Shown here one piece after another: positions 1 to 11,500 of a DNA stretch of 64,000 nt. The DNA lies in NCBI GenBank assembly GCA_964019695.1, contig OZ026520.1, forward strand, positions 33,398,620 to 33,462,619, in the 5' to 3' direction. A program made the position numbers and the translations under genes. This DNA comes from Loripinus fragilis (Eukaryota; Mollusca; Bivalvia; Lucinida; Lucinidae). The notes below the pieces were generated by a model. The model ran no database searches and had not been told where the DNA came from. It saw only the letters and a program-made list of their open reading frames with translations. Numbering within the stretch: position 1 is the stretch's first letter; each line of letters starts with the position of its first letter.

Positions 1-2213
1 ATTCTTGGGGACGAGAGCAGCAAACATGTTGCTTCTATATTGAGTGACAAGGACTCAGAATCTGTTAAATACTTTTGATCCATGTCTGTAGGATTCAGGG
101 TGACTTAACAAACGGCGAATGTGAATTTTTCAATGAAAAAAGGCTAGTGGTTTGATCATTGCTGGACTTATATCAACCTTTGACACTAATTGCTTGTGCC
201 GCTACCATTCTATATCATTCTCCTGCATGGCTTGTAAATGTCATGTCCAAAACTGCTATCAAAACTTCAAATTTTGAAAATCGCTTACGTTGCTATCGTT
301 TTGATGGTTAGCAAAATGTTCAGGGGACTTACCTCCGAATGGAACGCTATCCATAAACATGACACCATCGTCATAAGATTGCAAAAAAAATAAGTGTTGT
401 ACACATCTGCTTGAATTATATTGGACTGATACATTCCTAAGAGAGGTTAAACATTGCAGCGGTAGTTATGAATCAAGAAAAAATAAAATAATACATATAA
501 ATATTAACTGATGAATTCGAAATATTCGTTCAAATCACCACATTTCCGAATTCAAATGCGATTTAAATTAAAACAGATTCAGTTCAAAAACATGCATTGC
601 TTTCAGAATTCTTGTCATTCTATATACTTACGGCTTATATGTTGATTTTATTCCTTCATGTGGTTCATTATGATATAAAACCATCTCAAAGCAGACCATG
701 TGCAGCCCAAAACTCCTTTGTTTACCTCCGGTAGCCAACACCCTCCGAGATTTGGACATGCGGTTTACCTGGGTGTACTTAGTCTAACAGTGAACTTTTG
801 TTTTATTCGTATTTAGAATGCCAAATGAAAATATGATCATGGTTACAAATTTACATCCTTCTAATCATTTGTATAGTTCAAACCAAGCTAAATAGATTAT
901 CACTAGTAACGTAAAGATTATATCAAATGAGCCAGCACATTTAATTTTGGTACATATCATAGTTTTAAAAAATGATGGCTCATGTTAGCCTGTGTAAATG
1001 TGTAGACTCACCAGAGCCTTTGCTGCTTCATACACTAAGTATAGATGTAGACCAGAATTAAGACAGCTGGCTCCACTGCGTCATCATGGATAATTAATGC
1101 TTGCTTTTGCCAATATGCGATAAGCACCAAAATTTCACATGCTGATCAAATCTTCATTTGAGCACTTTATATATTACATTAAATAAGATTAGCAATTATT
1201 GTTTCCATCTAAATGCAATCATTTTCATACTTTTGCCACCATCAAAGAATAAATCTGAGATATGCTTTCAGTATTTGGTATACTATATCATACACACATG
1301 TAACACATATGACAATAGATACACTTCAATATATCTGATATTTATGATATATTTTTCATTATGAAACAAATATGATTTCTTTTGGAGATAATTTAGGAAA
1401 TAGACCCGTGGAAATCAGAAATACATAGATACTTATCAACAAAATCATGTATACTTTGTTAACATTGCCTGGAAGTTTATCATGGTAACACTGTTGATAG
1501 TGACTTAGGGTCGCCTCTCAATACTATTTCTGTCAGAACAGTTGACTTTTTTGTATGTGGCCTGATTCCAATCTCTGGTGTGTTTACAACTCATTCTATA
1601 AGTTTAATATGCTATTGAGGATTCCTGCAATAATTTGGTCATGCCACATTCTGTAGAGTGGAAATTCAATCTATATAGAATTCAGGTTCCGAAAGTACTT
1701 GGCCCAAGAGAGATTTAAGTCCAACTTGGAATTTAGATATCATATCATAGTATCATCTTTAAAATTTAGAAAAGGATTTGCGAAGTTTATGATACTGATA
1801 GCCTTGTGTAAGAAGGTTGCATTATATCAACATAAAATATTGGCTCAGATAGTTTGCAGGGGTTTTCAAACAAATATTTACATTTCCACTGCTAGTCTTT
1901 AAATGAACCTTTACATTTGAGATGTGGTTCATACCTTTATGAACAAATCGATTTAAGCCACACCCACATACGCGCCATTTGGGCGGGCTAACGTCAAGTC
2001 CATCCAATAACGTTGCTTGTTTACTGACGTTTGCGTGACGTTGAACACGTATCGCATTGACGTTAAGCGCGGAAATTTGGCGTTTTGGCTATTCCAAACC
2101 CTACGTTATGTCTGATTTAATTCAAAATATCTGGAAAACCAGCCAAGTTAGGTGAAAACTGAAAACTGATACTTGACTGATAATATTAAATGTAAATGTA
2201 AATATAAGTAATA
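1..2213. other. Intergenic, no gene recognised
   Basis: AT-rich sequence with only short open frames and no recognisable domain. Positions about 929-1071 look like a small relic of the TGAGCCAGC-ended element seen complete at 63458-63680: it starts TGAGCCAGCACA and closes near AGCTGGCTC. Nothing else supported. Confidence 0.5.
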
Positions 2214-2305
2214 AATTCAATTTTTGGAAGGTTCATGGAATCATGAATACTTCGGGTCGAGACCCGAAGTATTCATGATTCCATGAACCTTCCAAAAATT
2301 GAATT
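2214..2305. repeat. Perfect 45-bp inverted repeat (foldback)
   Basis: Two 45-base arms (2214-2258 and 2261-2305) are exact reverse complements around a 2-base centre; the inner stem reads CTTCGGGTC/GACCCGAAG. A diverged relative lies at 13453-13553 with the same TGTAAATATAAGTAATAAAT flank, so this is a dispersed foldback element, not a one-off hairpin. Confidence 0.85.
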
Positions 2306-3540
2306 CATTTCTTAAATGTTTTATTTTACAAGACATGTTTTCTCGTGACAAGGCTCACATATGAATGCATTGCGACACCTTTAATCTTAAAGCTGTTTCA
2401 TTTTTTTTTTCTAATAGCTAAGAGAAAAAATACGCTCCTATAAGAGAAAACGATCCTTGTATGTTTTGTAAATGCTTAGATCAGCCGGCTCAGCTGCAGC
2501 TACCATTCAGGAAAGTCCGGCACAATTCGAGAATTAAATCAAGCCTCGGGTGTACGTAAGGCGAATTACGCGTAGTACTATGTACGAAAAAGCTCCATTT
2601 TGTTAGCCGAAACAGGCGTAGGCCTACGAAAAATGTGGGTTCAGCCCTATTAAAATTCATTTTTCTGATTACCTGAAAAGTTTAATCAGCTGAATAAATA
2701 AAGTTTATGTATGTTTCAATAAAATATAGCGATATTTTACTGAAAAATACATAAACTTCTTTTATAACAGTTAGTTTTGCTGCAACCACACTTGTTATTT
2801 TGTGTTTGGATGGTTTCTATGACATCAACGACACATTATTTAACGTCAGCGTCACGTTATCAAAGTAGATACTCGATGTACGTCCGAGGTATGATTCCAC
2901 GGAATTGTATACATCTACGGAATTGTCCGAGGCAGATCCGATTAGCTAGATGTATATCGTTCACATGCGTGGATCCAAAAAGTTCGTCGGGAGGGGGAGG
3001 GGCAGCTCTGACAACTTTTTTGGTCATCAATTTATTTTACAGAGCGAGTCCATCTGCTTCTCAAGGGGTTGGGGTCTGTACTGAATAAAAGCCCAAATAC
3101 GACTAAAAGAGGGCCATCATTTAAATGGCGCTTCGCTGGTGGGTTAGTTGTGGCCCAACATTGAATGCTGCCTGGGTAACTTTATGATTTTTCAGGGGGT
3201 ATTTCTTAGGAAACCTATAGATTTGTGATTTCCTTGGCCGGGGAGGGTTGTGGGCGGACCCCAGTCCCCCCTCTGGTTGATACTAATTGCGATTTTCAGA
3301 ATAGCAAATGAGCCAGTTCACTTATGTGTAGTTATATGCAGTTATACTATTCAACAAATAAATGACAGTGACGTAAGGTATATCCCATAATAGAGATCAC
3401 TTCAAGTCCCCAATATCTATAAAGCTAAACAGTTTGCCACCAGATAATCTGGCTTCAAGAAGCCAGCTGATCTGGTTCCACACTGTTTTAAAAACCGAGT
3501 ATGTCTGGGTTAGCATATTAATGATGATTATCTAAATTAA
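2306..3540. other. Non-coding stretch with one palindromic module
   Basis: No credible gene; the 103-codon frame at 2777-3088 has no recognisable domain. Positions 3427-3489 hold a copy of the AAACAGT...GATCTGG...ACTGTTT hairpin module that recurs across the window. The last four bases (TTAA) are the target duplication of the next element. Confidence 0.5.
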
Positions 3541-3910
3541 AGCTGCATAGTCTGTAACTTTTGATCTTCTAATTTTGAAAATAATGTTTTTATTTTTCAT
3601 GAACACAGTAAAAAAAATACTCAAATTCAGGTAAACATTTTACCATTTTCGTAAATCTTAACAAGTTATCACTATCAAAACAACTGCATTTATCTTAAAA
3701 TTCAACGGTCTAGAATTATTGGAGGGACGCAAATAATTACCAACAAGAGAAAAATACACCTATTTAATAAGATAATTCAATTTTCAATGCAGTTTTCAGC
3801 TGTACTGAACATTTTTATTGTGAAAACATAGCTTAATTCTACTTTTACAAATGTTTTAAAAAGAAAAGAAAATTTTTCGAAAAATTTTCATAGTTACAGA
3901 GTATGCAGCT
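3541..3910. mobile_element. MITE with TTAA target duplication, copy 1
   Basis: A 370-bp element with inverted ends AGCTGCATAGTCTGTAAC and GTTACAGAGTATGCAGCT, flanked by TTAA on both sides (3537-3540 and 3911-3914). TTAA duplication points to piggyBac- or Kolobok-type mobilisation. A second copy is at 8769-9134. No ORF inside, so non-autonomous. Confidence 0.85.
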
Positions 3911-4185
3911 TTAACTGTCACCAAATATATTAATGACGTCACAGTCGGTATCTCCTTGTTTATATTAGTACGATTGAAGTGCAACGTGCAAAGAGATTAT
4001 CCCAAAGTGGAGACTGAATTTAGGCACGAATTTCACTACCATTTTAATGCAAATATGGTGCACATGAAGTTTCCAACAAGTGCATTTCGTGTAACTTGAA
4101 GTTCAGGCTCCACTGCATGCTTGCATGCGCGGAACTTGGGGTTAAGGGGCGTTGTAAACTTTAGCTAAACTTGCACTGGAACGTG

Positions 4186-4410
4186 CTGTCCTCTCAACCA
4201 AGATTGACAGTGACGTTATATTTTGTTTACAAATGTTTAGTAAACATTAACTAGTACACTCCTCTTGAGCTAACGCGAATCAATAAATCACTTGTGTAGC
4301 AATCCTATCCTGCGGATAGGATTAATGCACAAGTGATCTATCGATTCTAAACTCCTGATAATTTTTTAAACAAAACATGACGTCAATGTCACTCTTGGCT
4401 GGCAGGACAG
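4186..4410. mobile_element. Foldback MITE, ~43-bp inverted ends
   Basis: Left end CTGTCCTCTCAACCAAGA and right end AGTGACATTGACG...GGACAG are diverged inverted repeats about 43 bp long. The centre holds the hairpin AATCCTATCC/GGATAGGATT. The right half recurs at 44958-45083. Non-coding. Confidence 0.65.
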
Positions 4411-4569
4411 TACTACTTAACAAGAAGATTCCCATTGTGAGGTCACACTATGTTTTGATACTAAATTAAAACTATCAGTATATTAGGTATTGAAAGTTAT
4501 ATTGATTTGTGATATACGTTACGTCACTGCCATTAACGAGTTGTGGAATAGATAGAGGATCTTACATGA

Positions 4570-4702
4570 GTGCTCATGTTTTATTGAATTTATTAAACGA
4601 GTTGAGGAAAAGAGTTGAGGAAAAGAGATAAAATGCGAGGCTTGCAGAGCATTTTATCTCTTTTTCGCATCGGGTTTAATAAATTCAATAATACAAGAGC
4701 AC
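4570..4702. repeat. Two-tier foldback element
   Basis: Outer arms 4570-4598 and 4674-4702 pair (TTATTGAATTTATTAAAC with GTTTAATAAATTCAATAA). An inner stem AGAGATAAAATGC/GCATTTTATCTCT pairs within. No coding content. Confidence 0.7.
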
Positions 4703-5369
4703 GAATGTTAGATTCTATTTATCATATGACATAAAGATATCTTTGAAGTTTCATTGCTGACGGTAAAACGTTATAATATTGTCATTATGTACCCAACGTT
4801 GTTATGGACGTCATAAAGTTTCCCGTAAATCGATAAACCACTAGTGGTTTATAGATTTTATTGCATGGCGTTATTTCACTCCCAGACGCGACGTCATATG
4901 ATAATATTATTTAAAATCGATGTATATATTGTTGTATGTTACTAAACAGATCTGTTCACATAAGCTGGTTAACTACCAAGGTCCTATTTCTCTGGATAGT
5001 ATTATACCTTTGAAAAAAAGAAATATGACTTATAACATTATAATTGACATATGTATATTCGATATGGGCCTGTGCGCGAGCAAACCTGATGCTTTGTTGC
5101 ATGCAAACAACATATACAATGACCAGCGCCATTGTTTTTCACTATCTATAAAGTATAATAGACAACCTTGGGGCATGCAAAATTAAAATATTCTAGCCAG
5201 TCGCTGTAGCTAAGCAGGCTGGTTTGAACCCTATCTGGTCGGAAACTCCTAAGACGTGTTTTCTCGCTACGAGGCTTGTACATGTATGGCCCGTGGATCA
5301 ATACTCCACCTTTTAAACATGTAAAGCTGCTAACTATTGGTAGCAGCCGTCTGGTTGGTTCATTTGAAG
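4703..5369. other. Upstream region of the fucosyltransferase
   Basis: No other gene seen. Around 5197-5277 lies a half copy of the element whose end reads GACAGGTTTTCTCGCG (complete copy at 15789-16028). No clear TATA box or initiator could be assigned to the downstream gene. Confidence 0.4.
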
Positions 5370-6548
5370 ATGAAACAAAAACATATTTTCATATTACTGA
5401 GTCTTCTAATGACTCCAACTTTTCTGGCCTGGTATCTGCTCAATGAATCGGATAGAAAAAGACACCCTGTAATCAGAAGACAAGAGGCTAGTAATAAGTT
5501 GCAGCGTAGAGACGAAATGCTTGAAAAAGATCGAAATTTGGATCTCGATAGTTTAGTTCGCTGGATTAAATTATTGGGAAGGTATTATATTGACTGGAAA
5601 AGTCATAACCGAACGGACGAACGAATTTTGCGAGACGCTATACAATTACTTAGAAATAGTTCACTGGTGGACAACGAATATGACGCAAAAGATACAGAAC
5701 TGAAGGATAAAGGTGTTAAAGTAATGAAGGACCATTATGTTGTGATGAAAGCGAACAAAGGACAACTTGGAAATTGGTTGTTTCAGTATGCGTTTATGTT
5801 CTCTGTAGCTAAGCAATTAAACTACAAATACATCATCCACCCCACACATCGTATGGTACCGTTTTTTGATATTCCAAATGTGTCTAATATGTCGTTAAAA
5901 AACCTAATACGTGTGCAGCAGCCAGAGTGGGATAACCAAACTTGGCATGAGAATACAGATTATCTATCACACAATCTAACATTTTGTGGATATTATCAGA
6001 GATCCTCATATTTCATTAATTATTCTAAAGAAATAAAAGAAACAATCAAAGTAAAAGCACAGTATTTAAAAGTCGCAAAGGAAATCATAGACACCAATAC
6101 ACCAAAGGAAAAGACACTCATCGGAATTCACGTGCGAAGAGGAGATTTTCTAGATCAGCGAGATATTCATAAAGGCAGTGTGGTAGCAGATCAGGATTAT
6201 TTCATTAAAGCGATGTCCTACTTCCGACAGTTGCATCCAGACGTAATATTCATAGTGGTCTCAAATGACCAGCGGCGGTGCCATCAAAATATCATTGGAG
6301 CAGATGTTAGATATAGTCCCGCTGAAGAAGCGATTATCGACTTTGCTATTATGACATTATGTGACCATACAATAATAACCGCTGGAACTTTCGGCTGGTG
6401 GGCTGGCTGGCTAGCGGGAGGAACTGTCGTTTATTTAGCTGACTATCCGCGTCCTCGGTCGTACATGGAACGTAAAGTCATGATTCGCCGCGAAAATTAT
6501 TATCCTCCAGATTGGATACCCATAGCAAATGGCAATCGAACGTATTGA
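5370..6548 (+). CDS. GT11 galactoside alpha-1,2-fucosyltransferase
   Basis: Complete single-exon gene, 392 residues, for a Golgi type II membrane enzyme expected to move fucose from GDP-fucose to the 2-position of terminal galactose. The start chosen is ATG 5370 (A at -3); the same frame is open upstream but only from a TTG. Residues ~5-24 are a signal-anchor helix, followed by a charged stem. The catalytic domain shows the GT11 marks: GQLGNWLFQYAF (~131-142), HVRRGDF (~254-260, the GDP-fucose-binding HxRRxD motif) and GTFGWWAGWLAGG (~339-351). Seven N-glycosylation sequons are visible (for example NRT, NSS, NQT, NLT, NYS). Length fits animal FUT1/FUT2-like enzymes. GT11 intronless copies are common in molluscs and nematodes (family knowledge). 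Acceptor specificity cannot be read from sequence. A broken partial copy lies at 10664-10879. Confidence 0.93.
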   Translation: MKQKHIFILLSLLMTPTFLAWYLLNESDRKRHPVIRRQEASNKLQRRDEMLEKDRNLDLDSLVRWIKLLGRYYIDWKSHNRTDERILRDAIQLLRNSSLVDNEYDAKDTELKDKGVKVMKDHYVVMKANKGQLGNWLFQYAFMFSVAKQLNYKYIIHPTHRMVPFFDIPNVSNMSLKNLIRVQQPEWDNQTWHENTDYLSHNLTFCGYYQRSSYFINYSKEIKETIKVKAQYLKVAKEIIDTNTPKEKTLIGIHVRRGDFLDQRDIHKGSVVADQDYFIKAMSYFRQLHPDVIFIVVSNDQRRCHQNIIGADVRYSPAEEAIIDFAIMTLCDHTIITAGTFGWWAGWLAGGTVVYLADYPRPRSYMERKVMIRRENYYPPDWIPIANGNRTY

Positions 6549-6566
6549 CTTGTTCTATGTAAAAAA

Positions 6567-6572
6567 AATAAA
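6567..6572 (+). promoter_or_regulatory. Polyadenylation signal candidate
   Basis: AATAAA lies 19 bases after the fucosyltransferase stop codon, inside a short A-run. A 3' end here would give a very short 3' UTR; a later signal is possible. Confidence 0.45.
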
Positions 6573-6601
6573 ATGGTGGAGACTATAAGAATCTATCATG
6601 A

Positions 6602-6718
6602 GTGTGAGGGTAGGATAGAAAAATCTGACCTGAGGATCGCCGTTTGGCATCACGAGGCTTGCCGAGTGATGACAAACGGTGATCCTGAGGGACGGATTTT
6701 TCTATTATACCCTCACAC
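6602..6718. repeat. Foldback element after fucosyltransferase
   Basis: Nearly the whole 117 bases fold: GTGTGAGGGTA at the left pairs with TACCCTCACAC at the right, and the loop region GGCATCACGAGGCTTGCCGA pairs with itself. A few mismatches between arms. Non-coding; just beyond the polyA candidate. Confidence 0.75.
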
Positions 6719-7287
6719 GAATAATGGATTCTTTCTCTTGCTCACCACTGTTTTCTTTTGTTTGAAAATAAGCTTCCATAAGTCCCTGAATACGCTAAGA
6801 TGCAATTTCACATGATGACATCACTTAAACATAACAATGACGTCGCTTGACGACAATGCGCGTGAGTTCCAATACAACCAATGTATGAAGCCCTCACGTG
6901 ACAGCCTGGGTAAGAAAGATAGCATGGGTTAGATAAGATTTTCTATCCCAGGGTAAAATCTCAGATATCCTTATCCGGTGTGCAAGAAAAAACTGGTAAA
7001 TGTTTGCAACGCGCAGTTACAGTTTGAGTTTTGTTTAATGTTGTCGCCCAGGGCCAAGTCCCCTGCTACATGTATACTAATGGTACCGGGAGCCAATTTA
7101 GCCAACAAGTAAACAGAAAATGTTGTATTTTGATATTTAACCGTTTCTATGGATACGCATGTAGGTTTAGCTTATCAAACCTCTACAGGAAGCTTAAATT
7201 AACAGATTGTAATAAAATATGTTTTGGCAATAAAACTGGAGATAAAAATAGCCATGAAATGAGTAGTGTTGTACTCATGGCATCAGC
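6719..7287. other. No feature recognised
   Basis: Short frames only (for example 7031-7339, non-ATG start) and no repeat family I could match elsewhere in the window. Confidence 0.4.
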
Positions 7288-7859
7288 GAGCGACAAAGGC
7301 TCACGCGAGTTTGTGCATAAGGCCAGAATTTTTCATTAGTTGATTTACGAACCCTCCTACTGTAATTTTCCGGAAAGTAGGAAAATAAAATTTAATTCCT
7401 ATTTTTTTTTTATTTTGTCCGCCGACTCTAAATATTATTTATTTGGTTGAAACAAAAAATAGTATTTTTTTGAGGTTCTGTCTGTGCATTTTTGAGAATG
7501 ACACTGTTAAAAGTTAAAGTGATTGTCCTGTCCAGATTTTTAGGAAAATGATGAAATATTTAAAGATTATCTTACTAGTTTTACTGTTTTTCTGGAGATA
7601 TTAAAGAAAAAAAGAAAAAAGCTTTGAAAAAAAAAGAAAAAAAAAAGCTCTGAAAAAAAAGCTCTGAAAAAAAAAGCTCTGAAAAAAAGCTCTGAAAATG
7701 ACCAGTTGAGCTCTGAAAATGACCAGTCAACTGGTCATTTTCAGAGCTTTTTTATTTTTTTTTTTCGTCCCCCCGTCCCTAGGTCTGAAAAAAAATTCCC
7801 GTAAATCAACTAATAAAAAAAATCTGGCCTAAGCACAAACTCGCCAGAGCCTTAGCTGC
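7288..7859. mobile_element. Foldback element, ~55-bp inverted ends
   Basis: Ends are diverged inverted repeats: GCGAGTTTGTGCATAAGGCC at the left pairs with GGCCTAAGCACAAACTCGCC at the right, continuing through TTAGTTGATTTACG. The centre (7600-7760) is a run of AGCTCTGAAAAAAA units ending in a GAAAATGACCAGT palindrome. Non-coding. Confidence 0.7.
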
Positions 7860-8768
7860 ACGTATAGATAAAGTATTAGCCTTCCCCAAGGCCTAGTACT
7901 ATTCAAATAATACTTTCATTCTGATTTTCATTCATAACATGCCTACTTTGTAGCTAGTTATAGGCTGACGCTAATTTCGAACTAATAGCTATACAACTCC
8001 ACTGAAGGCAACTACATTTATAGACTAGCCATTCAGAATGAAAATAATTATAATTTAATTTTATACTTGCATTACTACTGTGCCGTCAGAAATTCAGTGG
8101 ACATCGTTTTTCTTTTTTAAAATGTCTTTAATGATATCATTTCGGACTGGAATTTTGCACATGCACATAATATACCACCGCCTAATATACAATTGCATAT
8201 TTGAACATTTAAGATTGGAAAATAAATCTGGTATCTCTTGTAAAATAAAAAAAACTTGGTCGTTTTCGATTTAGAAAACTCCTCATTTTCCCCCAATGTA
8301 TTTCATTTGAGTAGCACGTGGTTTATACAGTTCAATGATTACCATGTTTACTTTCGTATATCAGGTTGAATGATAAAGAAAACGGTCACCAGCAGGATCA
8401 TTCTTGTTGTGTCTTCATACACAATGCAAATGCTTTGAAGAGGCTGCACAAATAACAATTCTGTCTGAGTTATATCATATTTACGAAAATAAAATTTCGC
8501 ATCTTGCTTTCTAAGCATTCATGTTAAAATGACATTTGCGACTGAGATAAACTGTCTTCTGTGATTTGTAACAACAAAGGCGCATATCAGCCTGCGCATC
8601 CGCGCAGTCTCATCAGCAACTTTGTTATCTGCTTTTTGGAAGTCATATCTGGACTGGTTTGAGAAACTCAGAAGACAGGTTTTCTCGCGCCGTGGTCTCG
8701 TATATTTCTGTTGCGTGCTAGACAGCTCTAGGACAAATAATACAAGTGCAATAGGTAATACTATTTAA
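7860..8768. other. Non-coding, with a MITE relic
   Basis: Positions 8572-8702 carry the GCCTGCGCATCCGCGCAGTC core and the ACAGGTTTTCTCGCG end of the element complete at 15789-16028, so a truncated copy. The remainder has no recognised content. TTAA at 8765-8768 is the duplication of the next element. Confidence 0.5.
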
Positions 8769-9134
8769 AGCTGCATAGTCTGTAACTTTTAATCTTTTAA
8801 TTTTTGAAATAAAGTTTCTATTTTTCAAGAATACAGTAAAAATACTCAAATTCGGGTAAACATTTCACCATTTTCGTAAATCTTAACAAAATAACACTAT
8901 CAAAACAACAGCATTTGTGTTAAAAATCAACTGTCTAGAATTATTGAAGGGACGTAAATAATTACCAATAAGAGAAAAAACACCTCTTTTAATAAGATAA
9001 TTCACTTTTCCTTGCAGTTTTCAGCTGTCCTGACCATATTTATTGTGAAAATATAACTTAATTCTGTTTTTACAAATGATTCAAAAAGAAAATATTTGTT
9101 TCCAAAAATGTTCATAGTTACAGACCTAGTCTCT
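8769..9134. mobile_element. MITE with TTAA target duplication, copy 2
   Basis: Same family as 3541-3910 and similar over its full 366 bp. Starts AGCTGCATAGTCTGTAAC after TTAA (8765-8768) and is followed by TTAA (9135-9138). The right end is more diverged (ACAGACCTAGTCTCT). Confidence 0.8.
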
Positions 9135-10663
9135 TTAAAAATAACAATGATGAAGCTTTTCATCAGATATGTTAACGGGAGTCACATCATTTGACTGTGC
9201 TCTACATCGTCTAATACACAAGTCATTCGTAACTACAGCCCACAGAGCGGGGGAACGGCGGGGATTTGATTTGCTGGTTACAGGTCCCTGGCATGGCCCT
9301 GTACTAACAGTTCATTTGCCCGGTTGGGCGTCGTTACAAATGACTGGTGGGCATAATTTATTTCGCCTTTTTGCACTAGTCATTTGTGACCACTGCCCCC
9401 TCCCCCCTTCCAGGCGAATGTCGAGGACTTTGATTTTGTGTCTGCAGTTCCCCATAGAAACCACCACACTGAGGGGACAGCTAGCTGACAAAACCATGAC
9501 ACTTCTCCCCCGCGGTCTTTTTTTATACTGCACTGCCATGGTTGCCAATGTCTATCCTACACCTACATTTCCTCTACATTATGGAGACAATGTAAAAGTA
9601 AAATCACAGCACATTTACCAGGCTATCCCCGCCCTGCTCAGGGGCTTGGGTGAAGCAGTGGTTACAAATGACTGGTGCATAATTTATAGCCTATGATGCA
9701 CTTCACATGAAAATTTATTTTTCAGCCACCCCCAAAAATATATATTGACCCCAAACACAAAATATGACATCCGCTGATATATTTAATAACCTATTTTCAA
9801 ATACATTCCAACCCCATCACTAGTTTCTCTTTCTGACCTCAACTATCAAAAGGCTGAACGAGCAGTATTTTTGGGGGGGATGAGTCTATTTTCACTTGGA
9901 TCACGCCTACCGGATGAGCCCTTTGATCTCTTTCTCTTCTCAATTATAGTTGCCCGGAATTACGATGCATATTTTGCATTGCCTGGTGTCAACAAATCAG
10001 TTTTTGGAATAAAAAGATAGAAAGCTCAATTAAATCTATAAAACAAGTTGGAAAATTGTTTAAAATCTGATGATCAGACGGATAAATTTTTCAAGAAGGA
10101 GGGAACACAGAAAATCAAGATTTTGAATAGAGGAACAACGGAACACAGCGATTCATTTCATAGGAACAAGCGAGAGGGTACCCATAGGGAAGGCCTCAAT
10201 ATTTTCTTGTATGTCAAAATTCAATGAGCCTAAACTATGGTCATAATTTGCATTTGGTGGAACTATTTCGATATCATAACAACCCTTCTCCTAACACGTT
10301 ATTTCGTCTTACAAAACTGTATAATTATTCATCGATAGTCAACTAAAGGCAGTGATCCGTACATAGGTGCGTTTAGGGTAAATTAAAAAATGCAGATGCT
10401 CAAATGAGGACAAATTCCATCATATCACTACCCATATGGCAATACCTTTTGTGACGAAAAAAATATCACCAATTAGGCGGTCTATAGATGTATTAAATTC
10501 TGATGTTTATTCCGCGATTAGTCTGCACATATAGGAATAAACGCAAAAAGCAATGTTCACTGAATTCCTGTACGCACTATAGCATCACTTTTATTAGCAG
10601 ACTAGTAGCTAGTCTAATAAAGTATGAATGTTAAAGTAGATGAAGGCACATACCAAACTGCGC
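9135..10663. other. Non-coding, GTTACAAATGACTGG repeats
   Basis: No supported gene. Four copies of a short motif related to TACAAATGACTGGTGG occur between 9222 and 9690, two in each orientation. They suggest a decayed repeat. The 175-codon frame here runs straight through these repeats. Confidence 0.45.
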
Positions 10664-10879
10664 TGCTTTTGCTAATATGACATTGTGTGACCATATAAAA
10701 TGCTGGGACTTTCAGCCGATGGGCTGGCTGGCTAGCAGGGGTGGGGTGGGAGCTGTAGTTTTACTAGCAGAATAGCCCCGTCCTGGATTGTACATGGAAC
10801 CTAAAGTCATGATTCGCTTCGAAAATTATTTTCCTCCTGAATAGAGATACCCATAGCAAACGGAAATTGAACGTATTGA
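10664..10879 (+). pseudogene. Fucosyltransferase C-terminal fragment, decayed
   Basis: Aligns base by base with the last ~208 nt of the gene at 5370-6548: the ATGACATT-TGTGACCATA block, the GGCTGGCTGGCTAGC block encoding the WWAGWLA region, CATGGAACCTAAAGTCATGA and the final ACGTATTGAC. It has small indels, a frameshift before the glycine-tryptophan motif, and in-frame stops (TAG, and TAG for the PDW region). Nothing upstream of the FAIMTLC position is recognisable, so it is 5'-truncated. No poly-A tail follows. As the parent gene is intronless, retrocopy and DNA duplication cannot be told apart. Confidence 0.88.
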
Positions 10880-10999
10880 CTATAGCCATTGGTTGAAATA
10901 TAACAGTTGGCATGTGTTTATTATAAGACATTTAAAATCAAGAGGAGAGGAGCTTATCATTGATTTTTCAAAAAAAATATTTTTAAAATAGTTTGATCT

Positions 11000-11228
11000 G
11001 GCCCTGACGTTATAAAACTTTTTTCATGCTCAATCTAACCGAGTATGAAATTTTAACTGCAGATAAAGACCAAGATGTCGAAAGTTAAAGAAGTTGTCTT
11101 GCTTTCAAACTCTCAGATGCTGATAAATGTTAAAATGGCAACACTTGATATTATTTTAATATTAATGAGCATGATGAATTTTATGCTCAGTAGTGTTGAG
11201 CCTGAAAAAAGTTTTATAACATCGGGCC
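11000..11228. mobile_element. GGCCCTGA-ended MITE, copy 1
   Basis: Ends GGCCCTGACGTTATAAAACT and AGTTTTATAACATCGGGCC are inverted repeats carrying TTTTTTCATGCTCAA. Other copies: 55180-55353 (truncated), 58343-58584, 61186-61429. This copy is the most diverged inside. Non-autonomous. Confidence 0.75.
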
Positions 11229-11500
11229 ACGTGTAACGGACAAGCACTCGCCTGTGGTAAAAATTATTTTGATTGTACAGTAAGCCCTAATTTATAATAG
11301 CGCCATGCGAAGGAGTAAAAACTATTTTTAAATCGTGTTGCTTTTTCGTTGTTTCGTAACAAAATAAGGCTTGATAACATGTGAGTTATCTGGCAGCATG
11401 AAATGCCATGCTTTATTCTTACCGCAGAACGATGAATAGACTACACCTTATCGTTATTATGTTTGTTATTTCCTTACATGTTTCTTGACGTGCTTTTTAA

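Noticed and set aside
5337..5369. Upstream extension of the fucosyltransferase frame
   Set aside because: Starts with TTG; the ATG at 5370 gives the normal short cytoplasmic tail and membrane anchor.
9169..9696. 175-codon ORF from a true ATG
   Set aside because: No recognisable domain, runs through several copies of a short repeat in both orientations, and has no neighbouring exon signals. Probably chance.
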